A stretch of 64,000 bases of DNA from an uncultured Alphaproteobacteria bacterium (GTDB taxonomy: Bacteria; Pseudomonadota; Alphaproteobacteria; HIMB59; GCA-002718135), in the NCBI GenBank assembly GCA_902596365.1, contig CACJTT010000005.1:1-64000 (forward strand). Direction: 5' to 3'. Below, one piece after another: positions 39,388 to 47,994 of the stretch. Every line of letters starts with the position of its first letter. The stretch's first letter is position 1. A program made the translations under genes and the position numbers. The notes under the pieces are model-generated. The model ran no database searches, was not told where the DNA came from, and was given only the letters and a program-made list of their open reading frames with translations.

Positions 39388-40782
39388 TTAAGAGTCTATA
39401 AGTCTTTTAAGAAGTTCAATATCTTCATTGAAATTTATATCTTGTAGTTTCAATTCTTCTATTTTTTTAACCGCATGCATTACTGTTGTATGATCTCTGC
39501 CACCAAATTTTCTACCAATTTCTGGTAAAGATCTTGAGGTAATTGATTTTGCTAAATACATTGCAATTTGTCTAGGTCTTGCTACCGAGCGTGATCTTCT
39601 TGGAGAGTGCATATCTGTAATTCTAATATTATAATGTTCAGCAACTTTTTTTTGAATTTCTTCAATTGTAATTTTTTTATTCGAAGATTTAAGTAAATCT
39701 TGAAGAACCACCTGAGCAGTTTCAATAGTGATTTCTGTACCTACTAATGTAGCATGTGCTACCAATCTATTGAGAGCTCCTTCCATTTCTCTAACATTTG
39801 AAATTATCCTGTGTGATAAAAACTCAAGTACTTTAGGGGGAATTTCAACTCCTCTTTTTTGAGCCTTTTCAATTAATATTCCAAGCCTTAGCTCATATGT
39901 TGTTGGATGTATATCAGCAACTAAACCACAACCCAACCTTGATTTTAATCTATCTTGAACTCCATCTAAATCAGATGGTGATTTATCAGCAGAAATAACT
40001 ATTTGTTTATTTTGCTCTATTAAAGCATTAAATGTATGGAAAAATTCTTCTTGTGTATTATCCTTACCACTTATAAATTGCACATCATCTATCATTAAAA
40101 CATCAATAGACCTAAATTGTTCTTTAAAAGCAGAGGTATCTTTATACCTTAAGGCTCTTACAAACTGATACATAAATTTTTCAGCAGATAAATAGATAAC
40201 TTTTCTATCAGGTTGTTGTTGTTTTATTTTCCATCCGATAGCATGCATAAGGTGAGTTTTTCCTAGCCCAACTCCACCATATAGGAAGAGTGGATTAAAA
40301 GAAACTTCATCTGCTTCTGCAACTCTTTCTGAAGCTGCAAAAGCCAATTCATTTGGTTTACCAACTACAAAATTTTCAAATGTAAACCGTGGATCTAAGG
40401 GTGCTCCAAACTCATTAGGGTATGATGAGTTTTGATTAGTTCTTATATCCAATGACGATTTCCAATGATTATCATTGCTTTTTACTGTTCTAGCAGTCCC
40501 TGGGACTATTCTACCTCCAGTTGGTTTTACAACAAATTTAATAACATCTATTTTTTTAGAATAATTTTTTGATTCAATTTTAATTTTATCAGAATAATTA
40601 TTTACTATCCAATCTCTTAAAAATTTTGTTGGTAAAGACAATGTGATTGTATCATTATCAACTGATATATAATTTAAATGTTTCAACCAATTATTATATG
40701 CACTTTCTCCAACTGTTTTTTTTAAATCTTTTTTTAAAGAGGCCCATTTAGTTTCATTAAATTCTTCAGTTGGATTCTGCAT
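39388..40782 (-). CDS. dnaA: Chromosomal replication initiator DnaA
   Basis: AAA+ initiator that binds DnaA boxes and melts the origin. The 464-residue protein has a short domain I (about 10-90), Walker A YGGVGLGKTHLMHAIG near 168, Walker B VLMIDDVQFISGKD, sensor I region IVISADKSP, the DnaA-signature RLKSRLGCGLVADI and domain IV with GGRDHTTVMHAVKKIEEL. The box-reading helix is standard, so TTATCCACA-type boxes are expected. A strong site AGGGGG lies three bases before the ATG. Confidence 0.98.
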   Translation of the reverse strand: MQNPTEEFNETKWASLKKDLKKTVGESAYNNWLKHLNYISVDNDTITLSLPTKFLRDWIVNNYSDKIKIESKNYSKKIDVIKFVVKPTGGRIVPGTARTVKSNDNHWKSSLDIRTNQNSSYPNEFGAPLDPRFTFENFVVGKPNELAFAASERVAEADEVSFNPLFLYGGVGLGKTHLMHAIGWKIKQQQPDRKVIYLSAEKFMYQFVRALRYKDTSAFKEQFRSIDVLMIDDVQFISGKDNTQEEFFHTFNALIEQNKQIVISADKSPSDLDGVQDRLKSRLGCGLVADIHPTTYELRLGILIEKAQKRGVEIPPKVLEFLSHRIISNVREMEGALNRLVAHATLVGTEITIETAQVVLQDLLKSSNKKITIEEIQKKVAEHYNIRITDMHSPRRSRSVARPRQIAMYLAKSITSRSLPEIGRKFGGRDHTTVMHAVKKIEELKLQDINFNEDIELLKRLIDS

Positions 40783-40947
40783 TAGCCCCCTAATTGTATT
40801 TGATTTTTTTTTAATAAATTTTACGTAAAAAAATCAAAGCCGTAAAATCTCATAACCGTTAATTATAATCACCAATTATAATAAAGATAATCAATACTCT
40901 TTACGCATTTTAATCAAGAATAAAAGAGAAAAAATTAAAAAAAAAAA
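40783..40947 (-). promoter_or_regulatory. dnaA leader / promoter region with AT-rich inverted repeat
   Basis: The 165 bases between rpsT and dnaA are the second-largest gap in the window and must hold the dnaA control elements. I see a perfect inverted repeat TTATAAT-CACCA-ATTATAA (40863-40881), in which AATTATAAT also occurs as a direct repeat, and the AGGGGG ribosome site at 40786-40791. A TATAAT lies within the repeat, but no convincing -35 is paired with it. No DnaA box within one mismatch of TTATCCACA was found, so I do not call an origin. Confidence 0.4.
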
Positions 40948-41208
40948 TTAATTTTTTTTGATTTGATTTGATAACGAGGATAACTTTCGGGACATATATT
41001 GTTTTTTCAATATCCCTTTTTTAACAGCTTTAGCCATGATTGAGTTAATCAATTGAAGAGATTTTGTTACTTCTTCAGAATTATTAGCTTTTAGAGATTT
41101 GGTAAATTTATTTAGATTAGTTCTAATTTTACTTAAATATTGTGAATTAACAGTATTTTTAACTTTAGATTGAATTGCTCTTTTCCTAGCTGATTTATGG
41201 TTACCCAT
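40948..41208 (-). CDS. rpsT: 30S ribosomal protein S20
   Basis: Primary binding protein for the 5' domain of 16S rRNA. The 86-residue, very Lys-rich helical protein begins MGNHKSARKRAIQSKVKNTV, the family N-terminus, and has the usual length. It is preceded by a good promoter whose -10 ends eight bases before the ATG, so the mRNA is probably leaderless. It sits between mutM and dnaA on the same strand. Confidence 0.96.
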   Translation of the reverse strand: MGNHKSARKRAIQSKVKNTVNSQYLSKIRTNLNKFTKSLKANNSEEVTKSLQLINSIMAKAVKKGILKKQYMSRKLSSLSNQIKKN

Positions 41209-41216
41209 GTAAAAAG

Positions 41217-41244
41217 CCTATAAATTTTATAAATTTAAAGTCAA
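41217..41244 (-). promoter_or_regulatory. rpsT promoter, probably giving a leaderless mRNA
   Basis: On the minus strand, -35 TTGACT (41244-41239), 16-bp spacer and -10 TATAGG (41222-41217). The start codon begins at 41208, so transcription should start at or within a base or two of the ATG, leaving no room for a Shine-Dalgarno site. The same TTGA(C/G)T-N16-TATAGG form is found before nusA, which raises confidence in both. Confidence 0.6.
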
Positions 41245-41257
41245 CTTTAATATTAAA

Positions 41258-42067
41258 TCATTTTTGTATCTTTGGGCAAAAAAAAGTAGAACGTCCATAC
41301 AAAACTTCTTTTTTTATAATAAAACCTTTGATTCTGTGCCCTTCCCTTCCATATACTTTGAAATTATTTTGAAAATTGCCCAAAGTACCATCTGGGGACA
41401 CATAATCGTTAATAGATGACCCTCCATGTTTAATTGCTTTTGTTAATATTTTTTTTGTAGATCTAACAATTGTATCAATTTGATACCTTTTTAAACTTCT
41501 TCCTTTTCTAAATGGTGATATTTTTGCATCAAAGAGTATTTCAGATGCATAGATATTACCAATACCTGCTACTATATATTGATTTAGCAAAAGTTGCTTT
41601 ATCAAAACTTCTGACTTATGAAATTTATCATACAAATATTCTGTTGAGAGATTTTTATCTAAGGCATCAATACCTAATTTTTTAATATATCTGATATTAT
41701 TAATTTTATCTGACTCAACTATATCAATAAAACCAAATCTTCTAGGATCATTGTAGATTAATTTAATATTATTAAATTTAATCACTAAATGATCATGATT
41801 TTTTATGGGCATGTTTATTTTTATAATTTTTAATCTACCTGACATGCCTAAATGAATAATAACACTTCTTGAGTTCTCAAAATCTAAAATCACATACTTG
41901 GCTATTCTCCTCAATTTTATAATCTTATAATTTATTATTTTTTTTAATTCCAAATGAGGTACTGAATACCTAAGTTTTTTTGTGTGAATATCAAGATTGA
42001 TGACTTTTTTATTTTTTAATATATTTAAACTCTTAACAGTAGTTTCAACTTCAGGTAATTCAGGCAT
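41258..42067 (-). CDS. mutM: Formamidopyrimidine-DNA glycosylase MutM with degenerate zinc finger
   Basis: Removes 8-oxoguanine and formamidopyrimidines and nicks the abasic site. The 269-residue protein has the catalytic N-terminus MPELPEVET (Pro2, Glu3), the LGMSGRLK segment with Lys57-type residue, GIGNIYASEILF and GSSINDYVSPDGTLG. Its length equals that of E. coli Fpg. At the C-terminal hairpin, positions 244, 247, 264 and 267, all Cys in E. coli, read His, Lys, Cys and Ile, so a zinc site is not possible there. The DNA-contacting Arg259 position is kept. It diverges from ubiE with only three bases between the start codons. Confidence 0.93.
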   Translation of the reverse strand: MPELPEVETTVKSLNILKNKKVINLDIHTKKLRYSVPHLELKKIINYKIIKLRRIAKYVILDFENSRSVIIHLGMSGRLKIIKINMPIKNHDHLVIKFNNIKLIYNDPRRFGFIDIVESDKINNIRYIKKLGIDALDKNLSTEYLYDKFHKSEVLIKQLLLNQYIVAGIGNIYASEILFDAKISPFRKGRSLKRYQIDTIVRSTKKILTKAIKHGGSSINDYVSPDGTLGNFQNNFKVYGREGHRIKGFIIKKEVLYGRSTFFCPKIQK

Positions 42068-42070
42068 AAA

Positions 42071-42799
42071 ATGAGTAAAATATCAAATTTTGGTTATACA
42101 AAAGTAACAACTAAAGAAAAAACAAAATTAGTTCAAAAAGTTTTTACAGATGTTGCGCTTAATTATGACTTGATGAATGATCTAATGAGTTTTGGAGCTC
42201 ATAGACTGTGGAAAAGTACATTTGTGGATATAGTGAATCCTTATTATAGTGATAAAATTATTGATGTAGGGTCAGGATCAGGGGATTTAGTTTTAGAAAT
42301 TCAAAAGAGATATTTAAATGTAAAAATTGATATTGTAGATCTAAATAAAGAAATGCTTGAATTGGGTAGGAGACGTATAAAAAAGGGCAATGTAAGTTTC
42401 TATAATCAAAATGCTGAAAATTTAAGCTTTGCTAATAACAGCTATGATAAATATCTAATTTCTTTTTGTTTAAGAAATATAACAAATATTGAAAAATCAT
42501 TTAAAGAGGCTTTTAGAATATTAAAACCTGGTGGACAATATTACTGTCTTGAGTTTAGTAGGCCAAGTTCTTTTTTTATTTCAAATATTTATTCATATTA
42601 TAAATCAAATTTAATTCCTACTTTTGGGAAGATATTTTCCAATAATCGAGAAGCTTATAATTACCTAAGTGAAAGCATAGATATGTTCCCGAGCCAGACA
42701 GATCTAAAAAAAAGATTAACATCTGCGGGTTTTAAGTCAGTAAAATTTATAGATCTATTTGATGGTATTGTATCAATTCACACAGGTTATAAATATTAA
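42071..42799 (+). CDS. ubiE: Ubiquinone/menaquinone biosynthesis C-methyltransferase UbiE
   Basis: SAM-dependent C-methyltransferase of quinone synthesis. The 242-residue protein has VFTDVALNYDLMNDLMSFGA (about 24-43), the SAM motif IIDVGSGSGDLVLEI near 65, DIVDLNKEMLELG, and CLRNITNIEKSFKEA with RILKPGGQYYCLEFSRP. All family motifs are present. Its ATG is three bases from that of divergent mutM, so its promoter lies inside mutM. It is followed by coaBC with a 1-base overlap; the ubiB gene often found between them is absent. Confidence 0.95.
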   Translation: MSKISNFGYTKVTTKEKTKLVQKVFTDVALNYDLMNDLMSFGAHRLWKSTFVDIVNPYYSDKIIDVGSGSGDLVLEIQKRYLNVKIDIVDLNKEMLELGRRRIKKGNVSFYNQNAENLSFANNSYDKYLISFCLRNITNIEKSFKEAFRILKPGGQYYCLEFSRPSSFFISNIYSYYKSNLIPTFGKIFSNNREAYNYLSESIDMFPSQTDLKKRLTSAGFKSVKFIDLFDGIVSIHTGYKY

Positions 42800-43977
42800 T
42801 GAAGATACTTTTTATAATTACAGGCTCAATAGCTGTATCAAAATGTTATGATATACTTAGTGAATTAAAAAAATATAAAATTGAAGTTAGTTGTATAATA
42901 ACAAATAATGCAAAAAAATTACTAAATATTTCCAAAATAAAACAAAATATCTCTGGTAAAATTTATACTGACACGAATGAAAAAAAAGAAAAAATGCTTC
43001 ACATCAATTTATCAAGAAAAAATAGATTAATAGTAGTATGTCCTTCAACAGCTAATACAATAGCAAAATTTGCAAACGGCTATGGCGATAATTTAGCTTC
43101 CACAACTTTACTAGCTTCTAATAAACCAATAATTTTTATTCCAGCTATGAATACAATGATGTGGAATAATCCAATAAATAAAAAAAATATTCAATACCTT
43201 AAATCAATAGGCGTGAATTTTATTGGACCTAAAATTGGAAAACTAAAATGTGGCGAATATGGAATTGGAAGAATTGAGGATTCCAAGCACATTGTAAGTA
43301 TTTTGATTTCTAAACTTGAAACAAATAAAAAATTTATTAATAAAAAATGTCTTATTACTGCAGGGCCCACTATAGAAAATATTGATCCCGTAAGATATAT
43401 TTCAAATTATTCCTCAGGAAAGCAAGGTTATGAAATTGCTAATCAGCTAGCAAGAAAGGGCGCAGATGTAATTTTAATATCAGGACCAACAAATTTACAA
43501 TCTCCATCAAATGTAACATTTATTAAGGTTAGAACTGCAGATGAAATGCTAAGTCAAACAAAAAAGTATAATAAAAAAATCGATATTGCAGTGTTTTGTG
43601 CTGCTGTAGCAGATTTTAAAATAAAAAAAATAAGTTCAAAAAAAATAAAAAAAGACAATTTAAAATCAATAAAATTAATAAAAAATATTGATATTTTAAA
43701 AAAAATTTCAACTCAAAAAAAGAATAGGCCCAAATATGTTGTTGGTTTTTCAGCTGAAACAGATAGTAAAATACTAGCCAAAAAAAAACTAAAAGAAAAA
43801 AATTGTGATATGATAGTTTATAATAAAATAAATAACAATAATAAGGTGTTTGGCTTAAATGATAATAAAATTTCTATTTTAACAAAAATTAGAATTACAA
43901 ATTATGCTAGATCTTCAAAAATTAACTGTGCTAATTTCATTATAGATTCTATCTATAATGAAATAAAAAATAAATGA
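42799..43977 (+). CDS. coaBC: Bifunctional phosphopantothenoylcysteine decarboxylase / synthetase CoaBC
   Basis: Two successive steps of coenzyme A synthesis. The 392-residue protein has the flavin-binding CoaC domain (about 1-180: IITGSIAVSK, PAMNTMMWNNP, and the Cys-bearing CGEYGIGRI) and the CoaB domain (about 186-392: LITAGPTIENIDPVRYISN, SSGKQGYEIA, AVADFKI, VGFSAET). Both active regions are intact. It lies between ubiE and a MoeB/ThiF-like gene; dut, often next to coaBC in alphaproteobacteria, is absent. Confidence 0.96.
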   Translation: MKILFIITGSIAVSKCYDILSELKKYKIEVSCIITNNAKKLLNISKIKQNISGKIYTDTNEKKEKMLHINLSRKNRLIVVCPSTANTIAKFANGYGDNLASTTLLASNKPIIFIPAMNTMMWNNPINKKNIQYLKSIGVNFIGPKIGKLKCGEYGIGRIEDSKHIVSILISKLETNKKFINKKCLITAGPTIENIDPVRYISNYSSGKQGYEIANQLARKGADVILISGPTNLQSPSNVTFIKVRTADEMLSQTKKYNKKIDIAVFCAAVADFKIKKISSKKIKKDNLKSIKLIKNIDILKKISTQKKNRPKYVVGFSAETDSKILAKKKLKEKNCDMIVYNKINNNNKVFGLNDNKISILTKIRITNYARSSKINCANFIIDSIYNEIKNK

Positions 43978-44717
43978 GTTACTCAGACTTAGAATATGAA
44001 ATATTTTCTAGACAGTTTATTTTACAAAATTTTAATGAAGAGAATTTATTAAAAATAAATAAAGCCAAAATAGCTATAGTTGGACTTGGAGGAATAGGTT
44101 GCCCTCTAGCTCAATATTTAGTTTCGTCTTGTGCAAAAAATTTAGTTTTTTTCGATGGTGATATCATTGAAAAAAGTAACTTAGCTAGACAAATATTATA
44201 TACTTTAGAAGATGTAGGAAAATATAAAACTTTAGTTGCAAAAGAGAAGTTATTAAAAACAAATCCAAATTGTAATATAACTGCTTACTCACAATATTTA
44301 AAAAAAGAAAATTTAAATTTATTATTGGAATCAGATATTATAATAGATACATCTGATGATTGGCATACTTCTAAATTAATTAATAAATTTTGTTTACAAA
44401 ACTCCTTAAAATATATTTTTTCATCAGCAATAAATTATAATATCCAAATATGTCTATTTGATAATATAAAAAATCATGTTTGTTTAAATTGTTTGTTTCC
44501 AAATGAAGAAGATGTAGATTTAGCAAGATGTGAGACTATAGGAATTTCAAGTATTTGTGCTGGTGTTGCTGGATTAGTAACAGCTCAAAAGACGATAAAT
44601 ACTTTATTAAATATTAAAGATGAAAATAATATCTTAACATTAATTAATACTTCGGATTTCAGCATAAATAATATTAAGATAAAAAATAATGTTAATTGTG
44701 TGTTAAATAATAGTTAA
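43974..44717 (+). CDS. HesA/MoeB/ThiF-family adenylyltransferase (E1-like), incomplete zinc site
   Basis: Activates the C-terminus of a ubiquitin-like sulfur carrier (MoaD or ThiS) by adenylation. The 247-residue protein has the nucleotide-binding [14 protein letters not shown] (36-49), [13 protein letters not shown] (61-73) and the catalytic-Cys region LARCETIG with Cys186. The zinc site of MoeB needs two CxxC pairs. The first (Cys170, Cys173) is present, but the second is reduced to Cys242 followed by Asn245. MoeB versus ThiF cannot be decided. It overlaps coaBC by four bases. Confidence 0.85.
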   Translation: MSYSDLEYEIFSRQFILQNFNEENLLKINKAKIAIVGLGGIGCPLAQYLVSSCAKNLVFFDGDIIEKSNLARQILYTLEDVGKYKTLVAKEKLLKTNPNCNITAYSQYLKKENLNLLLESDIIIDTSDDWHTSKLINKFCLQNSLKYIFSSAINYNIQICLFDNIKNHVCLNCLFPNEEDVDLARCETIGISSICAGVAGLVTAQKTINTLLNIKDENNILTLINTSDFSINNIKIKNNVNCVLNNS

Positions 44718-44758
44718 CTTATAATGTATTATCATTTAAGATCTTATTTAGTATCACT

Positions 44759-45268
44759 ATGAAACAACATTCCTTTTCTTATGAGCAACTAATTGATTGT
44801 GCAAATGGAGACTTATTTGGAAAGGGTAATGCTCAATTACCGTCTCCGCCTATGTTAATGTTTGATAGAATTAAGAATATTAATGAAACAGGTGGTTTAT
44901 TTAAAAAAGGTGAGGTTGTTGCTGAATTAGACATCAGACCAGACCTTTGGTTTTTTAACTGTCACTTCAAAGGAGATCCTGTAATGCCAGGGTGTCTAGG
45001 ATTAGATGCAATGTGGCAATTGGTTGGTTTTTATCTTGGGTGGTTAGAACAACCGGGTAAAGGAAGGGCTCTTGGTGTTGGTGAAGTTAAATTTACAGGG
45101 CAAGTTTTAGATACAGTAAAAAAAGTAACTTACCACATTTCTCTTAAAAGATTAATTCTTAGAAAATTAATTTTAGGAGTAGCTGATGGCATTCTTAAAG
45201 CAGATGGAGAGCCTATATATGAGGCTAAAGATATGAAGGTTGGACTTTTTCAATCTGATAATAAATAA
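44759..45268 (+). CDS. fabA: 3-hydroxydecanoyl-ACP dehydratase / isomerase
   Basis: Dehydrates beta-hydroxyacyl-ACP and isomerises trans-2 to cis-3 decenoyl-ACP, starting unsaturated fatty acid synthesis. The 169-residue protein has the hot-dog helix with the catalytic His in [16 protein letters not shown] (about 66-81) and Asp in [11 protein letters not shown]. The N-terminal [12 protein letters not shown] is also typical. It heads a fabA-fabB-fabI operon conserved in alphaproteobacteria; the 41 bases upstream are its only separate leader. The TAATATG-type junction leads into fabB after two bases. Confidence 0.97.
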   Translation: MKQHSFSYEQLIDCANGDLFGKGNAQLPSPPMLMFDRIKNINETGGLFKKGEVVAELDIRPDLWFFNCHFKGDPVMPGCLGLDAMWQLVGFYLGWLEQPGKGRALGVGEVKFTGQVLDTVKKVTYHISLKRLILRKLILGVADGILKADGEPIYEAKDMKVGLFQSDNK

Positions 45269-45270
45269 TA

Positions 45271-46488
45271 ATGAAAAGAGTTGTAATAACAGGCCTAGGT
45301 ATTGTTTCATGCATTGGAAATGATGCAAAAACTGTAACTTATAATTTAAAAAACTTAAATTCTGGGATTTCTTCTGCTCCTGAATATGAAGAGTTTTCAT
45401 TTAGAAGTCTCGTACATGGTAAGCCAACTATAAATCTGGAAGAAAATATTGATCGTCGTCTTTTGCGTTTTATGGGTGATGGTGCAGCATTTAATTATAT
45501 AGCTATGAAAAATGCAATTGAAGACTCTGGATTAGAAGAAGAAGATGTATCAAATGAAATGACAGGTATAATTGTTGGGTCTGGAGGTCCATCAACTATG
45601 AATTTATACAAAGCATCTGAGTTAGGGAAAAATAGTGGCTCTAAGAAAGTTGGGCCTTTTATGGTACCAAGAAGTATGTCTAGTACTAATTCTGCAACTC
45701 TAGCTACTCCATTCAAAATCAAAGGGGTAAATTATTCAATTACCTCAGCATGTTCAACAAGCTCTCATTGTATTGGAAATGCATATGAGCTCATTCAAGT
45801 TGGTAAACAAAACATAGTATTTGCAGGAGGTGGAGAAGAGTTACATTGGACTTTATCAATACTTTTTGATGCAATGGGAGCCCTTTCATCAAAATATAAT
45901 CATAATCCATCAGTGGCTTCTAGAGCATATGATTCTGAAAGAGATGGATTTGTTATTTCAGGAGGTGGTGGGACATTAGTCCTTGAAGAACTTGAGCATG
46001 CAAAAGCAAGAGGAGCTAAAATTTATGCTGAAATTACTGGATATGGAGCTACTTCTGATGGATACGATATGGTGCAACCATCTGGTGAAGGTGCTGAGAG
46101 ATGTATGAAAATGGCAATAAAAAATATCAAGGGTGAGGTGGATTATATAAATTCACATGGCACGAGTACCACAATAGGAGACTTAAAAGAATTGGAAGCA
46201 ATCAAAAAAGTATTTGGGGGGAAAATACCAAAAATTAGTTCAACTAAATCATTAACTGGGCACTCCTTAGGAGCAACAGGTGTTCATGAAGCAATATATT
46301 CTCTTTTAATGATGAATAATAATTTTCTAAGTGGTTCAGCAAATATAAACTCATTAGATAATAAGGCAAAGGATCACAATATTCTTCTAGAAACTGAACA
46401 AAATGATAATATTCAAAACATCCTTTCAAATAGTTTTGGTTTTGGAGGCACAAATGCAACACTATTAATGTCTAGATATAATGATTAA
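45271..46488 (+). CDS. fabB: 3-oxoacyl-ACP synthase I
   Basis: Elongating condensing enzyme required with FabA for unsaturated fatty acids. The 405-residue thiolase-fold protein has the nucleophile Cys in [13 protein letters not shown] (about residue 161), the two catalytic His in [10 protein letters not shown] (about 293) and [12 protein letters not shown] (about 329), and the C-terminal [13 protein letters not shown]. All are intact. It overlaps fabI by eight bases. Confidence 0.97.
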   Translation: MKRVVITGLGIVSCIGNDAKTVTYNLKNLNSGISSAPEYEEFSFRSLVHGKPTINLEENIDRRLLRFMGDGAAFNYIAMKNAIEDSGLEEEDVSNEMTGIIVGSGGPSTMNLYKASELGKNSGSKKVGPFMVPRSMSSTNSATLATPFKIKGVNYSITSACSTSSHCIGNAYELIQVGKQNIVFAGGGEELHWTLSILFDAMGALSSKYNHNPSVASRAYDSERDGFVISGGGGTLVLEELEHAKARGAKIYAEITGYGATSDGYDMVQPSGEGAERCMKMAIKNIKGEVDYINSHGTSTTIGDLKELEAIKKVFGGKIPKISSTKSLTGHSLGATGVHEAIYSLLMMNNNFLSGSANINSLDNKAKDHNILLETEQNDNIQNILSNSFGFGGTNATLLMSRYND

Positions 46489-47251
46489 AGGTAAAAAAGG
46501 TCTCATTATTGGCATCGCAAATGACCATTCAATTGCTTGGGGTATCGCCAAACAATTACATGCAAATGGTGCTGAACTGGCTATTACCTATCAAAATAAT
46601 ACATTGTTAAAAAGAGTTAAGCCTCTAGCAGATAAAGTGAATTCAAATATTTTGATTGAATGCGATGTAAATAACGAAAATAATTTACAAAATACAGTCA
46701 ATCAAATTAAAAAAGAATTTGGTAAAATAGATTTCATTATTCATGCTGTCGCTTATTCTGATAAAAATGAATTAAATGGTCGGTATCTCGAAACTTCTAA
46801 AGATAATTTTATTAATAGCTTATCTATATCTTGCTATTCCTTTACAAGAATAGCAAAATTATTCCAACCTATAATAAATAGTGGAGGAAGTTTAGTCACA
46901 CTAAGTTTTTATGGAGCAACTAAAGTTATGCCAAATTATAATGTGATGGGAGTAGCTAAAGCAGCTCTTGAAGCAAGTGTTAAATATTTAAGTGTTGATT
47001 TAGGTGATCAAAATATAAGAGTTAATGCAATTTCTGCAGGCCCAATGAGAACACTTGCTGGTGCAGCAATTGCTAATGCTAGAGATGTTTTTAATTATAC
47101 AAGTGAAAATTCTTCCTTAAGAAGAAATGTCAATCTTGAAGAGTTAGGTAATTCAGCACTTTATTTAGTTAGTGATTTATCTTCAGCAATAACTGGGGAG
47201 ATTCATTATGTTGATTGCGGTTTTAATATTGTTGGAATGCCAAAAAATTAA
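46481..47251 (+). CDS. fabI: Enoyl-ACP reductase (NADH) FabI
   Basis: Last step of each elongation cycle, reducing trans-2-enoyl-ACP. The 256-residue SDR has the N-terminal [16 protein letters not shown] (about 11-26), where FabI proteins carry a variant Rossmann motif, the Tyr-x6-Lys pair in [18 protein letters not shown] (about 152-169), and [12 protein letters not shown]. It closes the fabA-fabB-fabI operon. The stop region overlaps the convergent GDPD gene by four bases, so no terminator separates the two. Confidence 0.95.
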   Translation: MIKGKKGLIIGIANDHSIAWGIAKQLHANGAELAITYQNNTLLKRVKPLADKVNSNILIECDVNNENNLQNTVNQIKKEFGKIDFIIHAVAYSDKNELNGRYLETSKDNFINSLSISCYSFTRIAKLFQPIINSGGSLVTLSFYGATKVMPNYNVMGVAKAALEASVKYLSVDLGDQNIRVNAISAGPMRTLAGAAIANARDVFNYTSENSSLRRNVNLEELGNSALYLVSDLSSAITGEIHYVDCGFNIVGMPKN

Positions 47252-47994
47252 AAATATTCACTAGGATCATCAACAAATATACTAGTAATATTATTACTCC
47301 ATAAGCTCTTAGCCTGTGCTTTTGTTATGTTTTCATCAGAATACACTGTTACTTGAATATCATTTTCCATAAATTGGTTTATTATAGATTTATTAAAAGA
47401 ATTTAAGTTAATACCACAGCTAAAAAAATTGTATTTTTTACAAATATCAACAGTATCTTGAATATTAATTTTATTAAAATCATCATTTAAAAAACCACAT
47501 AAAAAATGTGGTGCGATATCTTTTAAACTTACACAACTTAAAAGATCAAAGCTTGAAAAATAGATCTTATCATATGAAACTTGATTAATTTCTTGAAGTA
47601 CTTTTTTTACATTTAATACTTCATAATTTTTATTTGGTTTAAGTTCAATATTTAAATATTTTTCTTTTTTTTTAACTAAATCTAAAATACTACTTAAGCT
47701 TGGAACTTTAATTTCTGATTTTGATTTATAAAAATAATAACCAGCATCAAGTTTATTTATTTCATCAAAGGTATAATCGCAGACTAATCCAGATCCATTT
47801 GTGGTTCTATCTAAAGTATCATCGTGGAGTAATAGAGGAATTTGATCCTTACTAATTTTTACATCTATCTCAACACACTCAAGACCAAGATCAAAAGCGG
47901 TTAAAATTGACTCGAAAGTATTTTCAGGCTTTAGATCCTTTACCCCTCTATGACCAATTAGCTTTGGCAAGCTAAAATTACTATTCAGTCTCAA
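47248..47994 (-). CDS. Glycerophosphodiester phosphodiesterase (UgpQ-like)
   Basis: Hydrolyses glycerophosphodiesters from phospholipid turnover to glycerol 3-phosphate. The 248-residue TIM barrel has [18 protein letters not shown] (about 13-30), with catalytic His and metal Glu, then [20 protein letters not shown], with the metal Asp and second His, and the C-terminal [16 protein letters not shown] segment. No signal peptide is seen, so it is cytoplasmic. The start is a TTG inside the end of pnp (14-base overlap), so it is expressed from the pnp operon. Confidence 0.9.
   Translation of the reverse strand: MRLNSNFSLPKLIGHRGVKDLKPENTFESILTAFDLGLECVEIDVKISKDQIPLLLHDDTLDRTTNGSGLVCDYTFDEINKLDAGYYFYKSKSEIKVPSLSSILDLVKKKEKYLNIELKPNKNYEVLNVKKVLQEINQVSYDKIYFSSFDLLSCVSLKDIAPHFLCGFLNDDFNKINIQDTVDICKKYNFFSCGINLNSFNKSIINQFMENDIQVTVYSDENITKAQAKSLWSNNITSIFVDDPSEYF

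Noticed and set aside
40783-40947. rpsT-dnaA gap as a replication origin
   Set aside because: AT-rich and next to dnaA, but no DnaA box within one mismatch was found, and alphaproteobacterial origins are often not beside dnaA.
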